10,239 nt of DNA, taken from NCBI GenBank assembly GCA_003641425.1, contig QNAH01000066.1, forward strand, positions 1 to 10,239, written 5' to 3'. The position numbers and the translations under genes were made by a program. This document shows, in pieces, positions 1 through 6,534 of this stretch. Position 1 is the stretch's first letter; each line of letters begins with the position of its first letter. Under the pieces are notes generated by a model. That model saw nothing but the letters and a program-made list of their open reading frames with translations. It made no database searches and was not told where the DNA came from. The DNA is from Candidatus Zixiibacteriota bacterium. Its GTDB lineage: Bacteria; Zixibacteria; MSB-5A5; GN15; PGXB01.

Positions 1-620
1 AGCGACCGGAGGGTATTGCGCAGGCCTTTATAATTGCCGAAAAATTTATAGGTGATGACCCGGTGGCATTGATTCTCGGTGATAATATTTTTTACGGTAT
101 AGTAGATTTTCAAAAAGATATTCAGGAATTTGTATCGGGAGCCCTGATATTCGGGTATTTTATGAAAGACCCTCGAAGGTATGGTGTTATTACATTCGAT
201 ACAAATGATAAACCGGTCGGTATCGAGGAAAAGCCGAGAGACCCGGGATCTAATTATGCCGTAACCGGGCTTTATATTTATGATGCGAGTGTAACCGAAA
301 TCGCAAGAGAGCTGAAACCATCGGCCCGGGGTGAACTTGAAATTACCGATATAAATAACGCTTATCTTCGAGAGGGGTGTCTCCGGGTTATCAAGCTTGG
401 CCGGGGGACCTCATGGCTCGATACGGGAACGACTGAAAGCATGATGACGGCGGCCAATTTTATATCGACTATGGAGAGACGGCAGGGAATTAAAATCGGA
501 TGTATCGAGGAGATCGCATTTCGCCGCGGCTTTATCGACCGTGCCCGGCTGGTACGGATGGTTGATTCAATGCCGGCTAATGATTATCGGGAATATTTGA
601 CGGGCATATTGAAGGAGTAA
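1..620 (+). CDS. rmlA: Glucose-1-phosphate thymidylyltransferase, 3' part (RmlA)
   Basis: This is the 3' part of a nucleotidyltransferase that makes dTDP-glucose from dTTP and glucose-1-phosphate, the first step of dTDP-L-rhamnose synthesis in the cytoplasm. The reading frame is already open at base 3 (codons CGA CCG GAG, giving R-P-E-G-I-A-Q-A-F), so the GTG at 63 is internal and the true start lies left of the window. About 205 residues are visible of a family usual length near 290. Family motifs in order are GIAQAF, LGDNIFYG, FGYFMKDPRRYG, EEKP followed by N-YAVTGLY-YD, LEITD-N, GRGTSWLDTGT and a C-terminal RQG-KI-C-EEIAFR. The N-terminal G-G-x-G-T-R-L nucleotide-binding loop is outside the window. 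Only 3 nt separate its stop from rmlD, so the genes are surely co-transcribed. The family assignment is secure; the exact sugar product is inferred from the neighbours. Confidence 0.95.
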   Translation, partial: RPEGIAQAFIIAEKFIGDDPVALILGDNIFYGIVDFQKDIQEFVSGALIFGYFMKDPRRYGVITFDTNDKPVGIEEKPRDPGSNYAVTGLYIYDASVTEIARELKPSARGELEITDINNAYLREGCLRVIKLGRGTSWLDTGTTESMMTAANFISTMERRQGIKIGCIEEIAFRRGFIDRARLVRMVDSMPANDYREYLTGILKE

Positions 621-623
621 GGT

Positions 624-1514
624 ATGCCCGATCGTATGCTTATTACAGGCGGAACAGGACTCCTTGGTGCGGATTTAGCCGTTTTTTTTTCATCACGATA
701 TAAAGTCTTTTCGGCGGGAAGCAAAGATTTCGACATTCGTGATATCGATCAGATCCGGAGGAGTTTTAACGATTTCCAGCCGGACTATGTACTGCATGCG
801 GCCGCAATCGCGGATGTCGATAAATGCGAGAAAGATAAACGGGCCGCTATGGAGATCAATGCTGTCGGAACCGCAAATATTGCCCAGGCCTGCCGCGAAT
901 GCGAGGCTTTTCTGGTTTATTATTCGACCGATTATGTTTTCGATGGGACAAAGGGATCGCCATATATTGAGCGTGATACGCCTAATCCTGTAAATTATTA
1001 CGGCCTGAGCAAATGGGAAGGTGAAAAAAGACTGTCGGATTTATCGGACCATGCAGTCATTTTACGGATTGCGTGGCTGTATGGCAACAGTGAAAAAAGT
1101 TTTATCAGGAGATTGATTGAGAGAGGAAATCGTCAGATCAGAGATAGAATAAACGGGGAAAAAATGGAGCAAATAAAGGTTGTGACGGATCAGATCGGGA
1201 CCCCGACATATACAATGGATGTGGCACGCCAGACAGAAGCGATTCTTCGCAGCAGGCTCAAGGGGCTATTCCATTGTACTGCGGAAGGACACGCATCACG
1301 CCTGGATCTGGCTGAATATTTGTATGAAAAACTTAATATGGAAGTTGAATTGACAAGTTGTCGCAGAGAAGATTTCGAATGGAAGGCGCCCCGTCCTGAA
1401 AATACATCGCTGGAGAACTTAGGATTGAAAAATAACGGGATCAATGTTATGCCTGAATTCAGGGCGGCCATTGATAGTTATCTTAAAGAGTGGGAGAACA
1501 ACGATAATTCATAA
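624..1514 (+). CDS. rmlD: dTDP-4-dehydrorhamnose reductase (RmlD)
   Basis: An extended short-chain dehydrogenase/reductase that reduces dTDP-4-keto-L-rhamnose to dTDP-L-rhamnose with NAD(P)H, the last step of the pathway. The 296 residues fit the family's usual length of about 290. The N-terminal Rossmann motif T-G-G-T-G-L-L-G lies at residues 8-15. The SDR catalytic triad is visible as T102 (in YYSTDYVFDG), Y126 and K130 (in YYGLSK), two residues before the published Salmonella RmlD numbering of T104/Y128/K132. The substrate-binding half carries R-AWLYG and a VVTDQIGTPTYT-D stretch, both typical of RmlD. The ATG at 624 follows the rmlA stop by 3 nt, and its Shine-Dalgarno (GGAG near 614-617) lies inside the end of rmlA, which suggests translational coupling. 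The gene contains a run of nine T at 682-690. Other SDR sugar reductases are possible, but the rmlA and rmlC-like neighbours favour RmlD. Confidence 0.92.
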   Translation: MPDRMLITGGTGLLGADLAVFFSSRYKVFSAGSKDFDIRDIDQIRRSFNDFQPDYVLHAAAIADVDKCEKDKRAAMEINAVGTANIAQACRECEAFLVYYSTDYVFDGTKGSPYIERDTPNPVNYYGLSKWEGEKRLSDLSDHAVILRIAWLYGNSEKSFIRRLIERGNRQIRDRINGEKMEQIKVVTDQIGTPTYTMDVARQTEAILRSRLKGLFHCTAEGHASRLDLAEYLYEKLNMEVELTSCRREDFEWKAPRPENTSLENLGLKNNGINVMPEFRAAIDSYLKEWENNDNS

Positions 1515-1980
1515 GTGTAACATAGACGGGATTGTAATCCGCGCCCTGGAAAAACACACCGACGCCAGAGGCTGGCTGATTGAATTGTTCCGATCCGATG
1601 AATGCACTGATGATTTCCGGCCGGCTATGAGTTATATCTCGATGACTTTGCCCGGCGTGGTCCGGGGACCCCATGAGCATCGGAAGCAGACAGATTATTT
1701 TTGTTTTTTCGGATTGTCTTCTTTCCGCATTTTTCTTTGGGATAATCGTTCGAATTCGCCGACTTTCGGTAATAAGTTTGTGTTTGAGACGGGTGAGGGG
1801 AATATGGTCAGCTTTATTGTCCCTCCCGGAGTAGTTCACGCCTACAAAAATATCGGGGAAGTCGAGGGCCTTGTATTCAATGCGCCCGACAGGCTTTACC
1901 GGGGCCCGGGAAGAGCCGAAGAGCCGGACGAAATCCGCTATGAGGAAAATATCGGGAGCCGTTTCCATCTTGATGATTAG
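1444..1980 (+). CDS. RmlC-like dTDP-sugar 3,5-epimerase (cupin), start uncertain
   Basis: A cupin-fold protein of the dTDP-4-dehydrorhamnose 3,5-epimerase family, expected to epimerise dTDP-4-keto-6-deoxyglucose at C3 and C5. Visible motifs are DARGWL-ELFR near the N-terminus, VRGPHEHRKQTDYF with the presumed catalytic-base histidine codon at 1672, NSPTFG, VPPGVVHAYKN and NAPDRLYRG. The SPTFG and VPPG-xxH blocks are family hallmarks. The PDRLYRG ending differs from the TDYY block of classical RmlC and suggests a divergent branch of the same family. The ATG at 1444 overlaps rmlD by 71 nt and adds about 20 residues that do not look like the family. Homology begins around IHKCNIDGIVIR (about 1507). 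No ATG, GTG or usable TTG lies in frame there; a GGGAG at 1492-1496 would suit an ATA or ATT near 1504-1507. The family is confident, the exact substrate less so, and the start is unresolved. Confidence 0.8.
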   Translation: MLCLNSGRPLIVILKSGRTTIIHKCNIDGIVIRALEKHTDARGWLIELFRSDECTDDFRPAMSYISMTLPGVVRGPHEHRKQTDYFCFFGLSSFRIFLWDNRSNSPTFGNKFVFETGEGNMVSFIVPPGVVHAYKNIGEVEGLVFNAPDRLYRGPGRAEEPDEIRYEENIGSRFHLDD

Positions 1981-2362
1981 TAATATGGGTGGTTCTTCGA
2001 TTTTTTGGGCGGCATAATAGAAAATTCATATATAAAATGTACATTACAACACAGACCAACAAGTTTCACGGAAATTCAAATTATCAGGGGCAGGTTTCAG
2101 ATATGAAATTTTCCGGAATATTGCATACTGATGCGTAATCCGCCATTTATCGTTTTCTTTATGCGGCAAATCTTGTTTTTCTATAGACGGCCATTCTTAA
2201 ATATGTGAAAAAATAGGTCGATAAAATAGATAATAATGTTTTTTGACGATGGAATTGAATTTAGTTCGTATTTTATATTAATTCCCAGATACCGGATTGG
2301 CTGTGCAAGGATTGAACACAATAAATTATGCGTATAGAATTATATAATTGGAAAGGCAGAGT
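1981..2362. other. AT-rich spacer between the rml operon and the NadE-ACP-ligase operon
   Basis: About 380 bp without a convincing gene on either strand. It is clearly richer in A and T than the flanking genes and probably holds the end of the rml transcript and the promoter of the next operon. I see no classical stem-plus-T-run terminator after the RmlC-like stop. A perfect 10-bp palindrome, AATGTACATT, lies at 2036-2045. The best promoter-like elements are weak: TTGACG at 2243-2248 without a good -10, and TTGAAC (2312-2317) with TATAGA (2333-2338) at a short 15-bp spacing. The second would give a very short leader for the gene starting at 2363. Confidence 0.6.
2350..2356 (+). promoter_or_regulatory. 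Shine-Dalgarno that selects the GTG start at 2363
   Basis: GGAAAGG lies 6 nt before GTG 2363. An in-frame TTG at 2348 would begin two bases before this site and has only AT-rich sequence ahead of it, so the GTG is the better start. Confidence 0.65.
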
Positions 2363-3334
2363 GTGGCAGATTTTACAAAAGACAGTCTGAAAATAGACTC
2401 AGAGGCCGTAACTGATGAGTTATGCCGGCTTATCCTTAAGCAAACAAGGGGCATAATGAAAAAAGGTGGGGCGGTTGTCGGGATATCCGGAGGAATCGAT
2501 TCTTCGGTTGTGGCGGCCTTATGCTCCCGGGCACTCGGGCCGAAAAAGGTACTGGGAGTGATGATGCCGGAGAAGGAATCGGCCGGGGAAAGCAAGGATC
2601 TGGCGCAGATCCTGGCCGATAAATTCGGTTTTGAGACAGTGGTCGAGACGATTTCCGGCGGATTGGAAGGTATGGATTGCTATGACCGCCGCAATGAGGC
2701 GATAAAATCGGTATTTCCCGATTTTAACGAGAAAGCCGACAAGTGTAAAATAACCATACCGACCAATATTCTTGAGAAAGAAACATATAATTTTTTCACT
2801 CTGGTAGTTGAAAGGCCGGATGGGACGAAACTATCCAAGCGGATGCCCCCGGCGGCTTATTTGCAGGTAGTGGCGGCGTCGAATTTCAAGCAACGGCTTC
2901 GTATGGCCACCCTTTATTATCATGCTGAAAAACGTAACTGGGCGGTAGCCGGTACAGGCAACAAGGATGAGCATATGCAGGGCTTTTTTGTAAAGTATGG
3001 AGATGGCGGCGCTGATTTCAAGCCGATAGCGCATCTTTTTAAGATACAGGTCTATCAACTGGCCGAGTATCTTGGTGTACCCGAGGAAATAATTGGACGG
3101 ACCCCGACCACCGACACGTATAGTGCCGAGGTTACCCAGGAAGAGTTTTTCTTCGGGCTCGATTTTTATCGGATGGATATGCTCTGGTATGCGCTGGAGC
3201 ACAAAATTCAGCCGGAAAAGGCGGCCGAGGTATTGGGCCTTAGTGTCGAACAGGTCAAGCGCGGATATGCAAATATAGAAAGAAAAGTCAGGGCGACGGA
3301 ATATCTCAGGATGCCCCCGATTGAGGTAACCTGA
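2363..3334 (+). CDS. NadE-like ATP-pyrophosphatase / NAD synthase homologue, copy 1
   Basis: A 323-residue member of the N-type ATP-pyrophosphatase family to which ammonia-dependent NAD synthase belongs. Such enzymes adenylate a carboxylate and replace AMP by an amine. The ATP loop S-G-G-I-D-S is at residues 42-47, followed by the NadE-typical LG-MMPEKES. The conserved Q-RLRMATLYYH helix, GTGNKDE at 197-203 and KYGDGGAD at 211-218 all match NadE, as does HLFK-QVYQLAEYLGVPEEI. It lacks a nitrilase-type glutaminase domain, so it would use free ammonia or a partner. Two features differ from housekeeping NadE as I know it. A segment around residues 120-165 (including YNFFTL at 142-147 and a charged PDGTKLSKR) is extra. 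The usual PSAGLW-GQTDE block is replaced by RTPTTDTYS followed by EEFFFGLDF. Its close relative at 5329-6330 shares both. It may be a true NAD synthase, but the polysaccharide, ACP and ligase context makes a specialised carboxyl-amidating role plausible. Confidence 0.82.
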   Translation: MADFTKDSLKIDSEAVTDELCRLILKQTRGIMKKGGAVVGISGGIDSSVVAALCSRALGPKKVLGVMMPEKESAGESKDLAQILADKFGFETVVETISGGLEGMDCYDRRNEAIKSVFPDFNEKADKCKITIPTNILEKETYNFFTLVVERPDGTKLSKRMPPAAYLQVVAASNFKQRLRMATLYYHAEKRNWAVAGTGNKDEHMQGFFVKYGDGGADFKPIAHLFKIQVYQLAEYLGVPEEIIGRTPTTDTYSAEVTQEEFFFGLDFYRMDMLWYALEHKIQPEKAAEVLGLSVEQVKRGYANIERKVRATEYLRMPPIEVT

Positions 3335-3395
3335 GGTAAAAAGCATTAAAGTTGAAGAAGATATTTTCTGATAGCAGATTATAGAAAGGATAAAA

Positions 3396-3659
3396 ATGGC
3401 GGCCATTGATCAAATAGAAGTTCAAAAAAAACTGAGGGACTTCATTACCGAAACATTTCTTGTCGGCAGTGATATAAGCAGTATCAATGACAATGATTCC
3501 TTCATGGAAAAAGAGATAGTCGACTCTACAGGGGTTCTTGAATTGACAGCGTTTGTCGAGACCGAGTTTGATATTGCTATCGAGGATGACGAGATGACTC
3601 CCGACAATCTGGATTCAATTGAAAAACTCGTAAATTTCATTGCCAGAAAATCAGGTTAA
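3396..3659 (+). CDS. Acyl carrier protein
   Basis: A small acidic carrier protein of 87 residues, close to the usual ACP length of 75-90. The phosphopantetheine attachment site is V-D-S-T-G-V-L-E-L with the modified serine at S44, so the usual DSL is DST. The C-terminal DDEMTPDNLDSIEKLVNFI matches the last helix of a carrier-protein subfamily that I associate with stand-alone AMP ligases in polysaccharide-type clusters. It should hold an acyl or aminoacyl group as a thioester in the cytoplasm. The start is clear: AAAGGA at 3385-3390 precedes ATG 3396. It lies 61 nt after the first NadE-like gene and 69 nt before the ligase that probably loads it. Fatty-acid synthesis is unlikely to be its main role because no FAS genes are adjacent. 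Confidence 0.9.
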   Translation: MAAIDQIEVQKKLRDFITETFLVGSDISSINDNDSFMEKEIVDSTGVLELTAFVETEFDIAIEDDEMTPDNLDSIEKLVNFIARKSG

Positions 3660-3728
3660 GATTTTCAGCGCGCAAGGGCTAAAGGGTCGGCCTTCCTCAA
3701 GCCGTAGACATCTGTAAAAGAAATACTT

Positions 3729-5306
3729 ATGAATATCTTTGAACTTTTAGAGACCGGTTTCCGCAGTTACCCCGACAATATTGCGATAATCCACCAGGAC
3801 CGGCGAATGACATATCGGGAGCTATATATGTCGTCCGTCAAAATAGGGTCGTTTTTGAGCAGTCTCAATCTGACAGATGGAACCCGAATAGCCATTCTTA
3901 TTGACAATTCAATTGATTATGTCATCACTTTTTTTGGTATTTTCAATGCCGGTTTTGTGGCGGTTCCGATCGATACATCATTGAAGCCGGAAAAAGTCGG
4001 TTATATTATTGATGATTGCGGCGCCGAAGTCCTGTTTGTGCAGACCAAATTCTTGAAAAATTCGGACATCCTTATTGGAGAGTCGTCCCCGGTAAAGTTT
4101 GTTATCTCCGGAAAAAGAGCGGAGCTTACGCGCAAAGAAATCAAGACAAGGACTTTTGATGAAATACTAAATACCGGGGAATCCATTTCCGATATGCCGA
4201 CGGCCGGATCTGATAATCCGCCCACACTTGATGAATTATATGACCGAGTATCGGAATCATCGGATGATCTGGCGGCGATCTTTTACACATCCGGCAGTAC
4301 AGGTGCTCCAAAAGGAGTGATGTTATCTCATCGCAATCTGGTGTCCAATACCATTGCCACAGTCGATTACTTAAGGCTTGCTGAAAAAGATATTATAATG
4401 GTCATATTGCCGTTTTATTATATCTATGGCAATTCGCTGTTGCTTACCCACGTCGTTGTGGGCGGACGTCTGGTGATCGACAACAGATTTTTATATCCGG
4501 AAGTCATTCTGAATACAATGGAAAAGGAAAAAGTAACCGGTTTTTCCGGGGTCCCGTCAAATTTTATCATCCTTATCAATAATTCGACCATGCCGAAGCG
4601 TGAATTGAAGCATCTTCGGTACTTCACTCAGGCTGGCGGAGCAATGGCTCCCGAGGTTACCAAAAAGCTTATGGCGGCGTTTCCCGAAAAAGAAATATTT
4701 ATCATGTATGGCCAAACTGAGGCGGCTCCGAGGATCTCATGGCTTCCTCCCGAGCGGTTAAAGGAAAAACTGGGGTCGATCGGAATTCCGGTTCCCAAAG
4801 TGGAAATAAAAATTGTCGATGAGCAGGGAAATGAACTATCGGCCGGGGAATCCGGCGAATTGATAACGCGCGGTGAAAATGTCATGCTTGGGTACTGGAA
4901 TCAACCGGACGAAACCAAAGAAGCAGTAAAGGATGGATGGCTCTATACGGGTGATCTGGCCAAAAAGGATGATGACGGGTATATTTTTATTACCGGCCGA
5001 AAGAAAGAGATTATCAAGACGGGGGGAAATCGTGTCAGTACCAAGGAAATCGAGGAATGCATTCTTGAGTATGAAAAAGTGCTTGAAGTCGCCGTTTTTG
5101 GAGTCCCTGATGAGTTGTTGGGCGAGGCAATTAAGGCCGTGGTTGTCCCGCAGAACGGATGCCGGATCGAGGTAAAGGAAATTCAGGATCATTGCCGGAA
5201 GCGTATGGGTGATCACAAGTCACCGAAATTTATTGAGTTTTTGGAGTCCTTGCCCAAATATCAATCGGGCAAAGTAAATAAAATGCTTTTAAAGAATAAT
5301 AGCTGA
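3729..5306 (+). CDS. AMP-forming acyl ligase (acyl-CoA/acyl-ACP synthetase family)
   Basis: A 525-residue member of the ANL adenylating superfamily, which activates a carboxylic acid with ATP and transfers it to a thiol, either CoA or the phosphopantetheine of an ACP. The core motifs are intact. YTSGSTGAPKG, the phosphate loop, is at 186-196. YGQTEAAPR starts at 327. YTGDL, with the ribose-binding aspartate D409, is followed by GRKKEIIKTGGNRVS at 423-437, which includes the hinge region. A C-terminal Y-Q-S-G-K-V-N-K carries the expected catalytic lysine K515. Length and layout match a stand-alone ligase with no condensation or carrier domain fused. The adjacent ACP gene suggests that this enzyme loads that ACP. 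The start ATG 3729 has only a weak purine-rich Shine-Dalgarno (AAAAGAAA). The substrate cannot be read from the sequence. Confidence 0.92.
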   Translation: MNIFELLETGFRSYPDNIAIIHQDRRMTYRELYMSSVKIGSFLSSLNLTDGTRIAILIDNSIDYVITFFGIFNAGFVAVPIDTSLKPEKVGYIIDDCGAEVLFVQTKFLKNSDILIGESSPVKFVISGKRAELTRKEIKTRTFDEILNTGESISDMPTAGSDNPPTLDELYDRVSESSDDLAAIFYTSGSTGAPKGVMLSHRNLVSNTIATVDYLRLAEKDIIMVILPFYYIYGNSLLLTHVVVGGRLVIDNRFLYPEVILNTMEKEKVTGFSGVPSNFIILINNSTMPKRELKHLRYFTQAGGAMAPEVTKKLMAAFPEKEIFIMYGQTEAAPRISWLPPERLKEKLGSIGIPVPKVEIKIVDEQGNELSAGESGELITRGENVMLGYWNQPDETKEAVKDGWLYTGDLAKKDDDGYIFITGRKKEIIKTGGNRVSTKEIEECILEYEKVLEVAVFGVPDELLGEAIKAVVVPQNGCRIEVKEIQDHCRKRMGDHKSPKFIEFLESLPKYQSGKVNKMLLKNNS

Positions 5307-5328
5307 TTTTCTATAGCAGGGAGTATTC

Positions 5329-6330
5329 ATGAAATTTTCCAAAGATATCATCCGGAGTAATCCGGAGTATGAGGCTGACCTAGTCAGGGATTTCCTTTCG
5401 GCACAGGTGAAGGGTGTTCCCAAGCGGGACGGGATCATTGTCGGTGTCAGCGGCGGCGTCGATTCTGCAGTCGTGGCTTCACTGGCGGTCAGAGCGGTGG
5501 GAAAAGAAAATGTTTTGGGCTTGATACTGCCGGAAAAGGAATCAAATCCGATTTCGGCCGAGTATGCCATGAAAGTCATAAACAGTCTCGGCATTGAGCA
5601 TATTAAAGTAGAACTGACGGAAAGCGTGGCCAGTTTTGATGCTTACAAAAATCGCGATAAGGTGATTAAGGAGATATTCCCTGATTATACTCCAGAGTAT
5701 AAGTTCAATATATATTTACCGCAAAATCTGCTCGATGTCGATCGTTACAATTTCTATACGTTGCGTGTGGATGACGGCAAGGGCAATATCAGGGAAAAGC
5801 GACTCACAAAAAAGCAGCTTTTGGCCATAACGGCGGCGGCCAATGTCAAAATTCGGTCAAGGATGATTGCTCTTTATTATTGGGGTGAGCAAGAGAATTA
5901 TCTGGTGGCCGGAACAACCAATAAGACCGAATTTATATTGGGTGATTACTGCAAATTCGGCGATGGTGGTACCGATGTTGAGTGCGTTTCGCATCTGTAC
6001 AAGACAAATATTTATGAATTGGCCGAATATCTTGAGGTTCCAAAGGAAATACGGGAAAGAACACCAAGCCCGGATACGTTCAGTCTGCCGGTATCGGACA
6101 CCGATTTTTATTTCTGTTTGCCATTCAATATTCTTGATCCGCTGTTGTATGCCTGGCAATATAATATAAGCGCCGCCGAGACGGCCTCGGCTCTGGATTT
6201 GGGTGAAGACCAGGTTAAAAGAGCTTTCAGGGATTTTCAGTCGAAGCACGCATCAACTGAGCATATTCGCGTTCTGCCTGCGTCGATTGAACGGGACTGG
6301 ACGCAGTTTGTGAATAAGAAACCGTTTTAG
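5329..6330 (+). CDS. NadE-like ATP-pyrophosphatase / NAD synthase homologue, copy 2
   Basis: A 333-residue paralogue of the protein encoded at 2363-3334, collinear with it over almost its whole length. It has the ATP loop S-G-G-V-D-S at residues 41-46, the LPEKES block, YNFYTL at 140-145, IRSRMIALYYWGE, GTTNKTE at 195-201, KFGDGGTD at 209-216 and HLYKTNIYELAEYLEVPKEI. It shares the extra middle segment and the RTP-x-x-D-T-F/Y-S ending, so the pair form one subfamily distinct from classical NadE. It differs at places that line ligand pockets in NadE: GTTNK against GTGNK, and VECV instead of FKPI after the GDGG motif. The two copies may therefore bind different ligands or form a heterodimer, because NadE works as a dimer. 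ATG 5329 has GGGAG just upstream, and the gene follows the ligase by 22 nt as the last member of the operon. A plain backup NAD synthase remains possible. Confidence 0.82.
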   Translation: MKFSKDIIRSNPEYEADLVRDFLSAQVKGVPKRDGIIVGVSGGVDSAVVASLAVRAVGKENVLGLILPEKESNPISAEYAMKVINSLGIEHIKVELTESVASFDAYKNRDKVIKEIFPDYTPEYKFNIYLPQNLLDVDRYNFYTLRVDDGKGNIREKRLTKKQLLAITAAANVKIRSRMIALYYWGEQENYLVAGTTNKTEFILGDYCKFGDGGTDVECVSHLYKTNIYELAEYLEVPKEIRERTPSPDTFSLPVSDTDFYFCLPFNILDPLLYAWQYNISAAETASALDLGEDQVKRAFRDFQSKHASTEHIRVLPASIERDWTQFVNKKPF

Positions 6331-6369
6331 GAAACAGGGGGGAATACGGCCGGAGCCAGTAAGCTTCGA

Positions 6370-6395
6370 TCATCGAATAATCGATTGATTTTTTT
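6370..6395 (+). terminator. Possible rho-independent terminator after copy 2 of the NadE-like gene
   Basis: TCATCGA (6370-6376) pairs with TCGATTGA (6381-6388) around an ATAA loop with one bulged base. The flanking A6369 can add one further pair. Seven T follow (6389-6395). The stem is AT-rich and weak, so this is a candidate only. It sits 40 nt after the stop at 6330, where an operon end is expected. Confidence 0.4.
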
Positions 6396-6451
6396 ATCTT
6401 TACAGAGATATGTCAATCGTATTTATTTTAGGTTCGTAGGAACTTTTTGAT

Positions 6452-6513
6452 TTGCCGGGAATAGAATAATCAGGACTCGGACTGTTTGATCCATATGTTC
6501 TATTTCCCGGCAA
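6452..6513. repeat. Long imperfect inverted repeat before the chain-length gene
   Basis: TTGCCGGGAATAGAA (6452-6466) and TTCTATTTCCCGGCAA (6498-6513) are inverted copies differing by one extra base, separated by 31 bp. The right arm ends 22 nt before the start codon at 6535 and just ahead of its Shine-Dalgarno GGAAGGA (6518-6524). It could be a protein-binding operator or a stem in the 5' leader that exposes or shields the ribosome site. No T run follows on the + strand. Confidence 0.7.
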
Positions 6514-6534
6514 TAGCGGAAGGACTAAAGTTAA

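Noticed and set aside
63..65. GTG as the start of the first gene
   Set aside because: The frame is open to base 3 and the residues before it (R-P-E-G-I-A-Q-A-F) match RmlA, so the gene is truncated by the window edge.
1483..1968. Antisense frame opposite the RmlC-like gene
   Set aside because: The sense strand encodes the cupin motifs; the antisense product resembles no family I know.
2348..2350. TTG 2348 as the start of the first NadE-like gene
   Set aside because: No Shine-Dalgarno precedes it, while GGAAAGG lies 6 nt before GTG 2363.
2831..3406. Long antisense reading frame across the first NadE-like gene
   Set aside because: It mirrors a gene with clear conserved motifs, shows no recognisable domain and would overlap the coding strand completely.
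3688..3704. Hairpin CGGCCTT-CCTC-AAGCCG between the ACP and ligase genes as a terminator
   Set aside because: The stem is short with a bulge and no T run follows; the genes look co-transcribed.
6452..6513. The inverted repeat as an intrinsic terminator or insertion-sequence end
   Set aside because: There is no T run on the + strand and only a weak one on the other, no transposase gene is near, and the 31-bp interior is too short for a mobile element.
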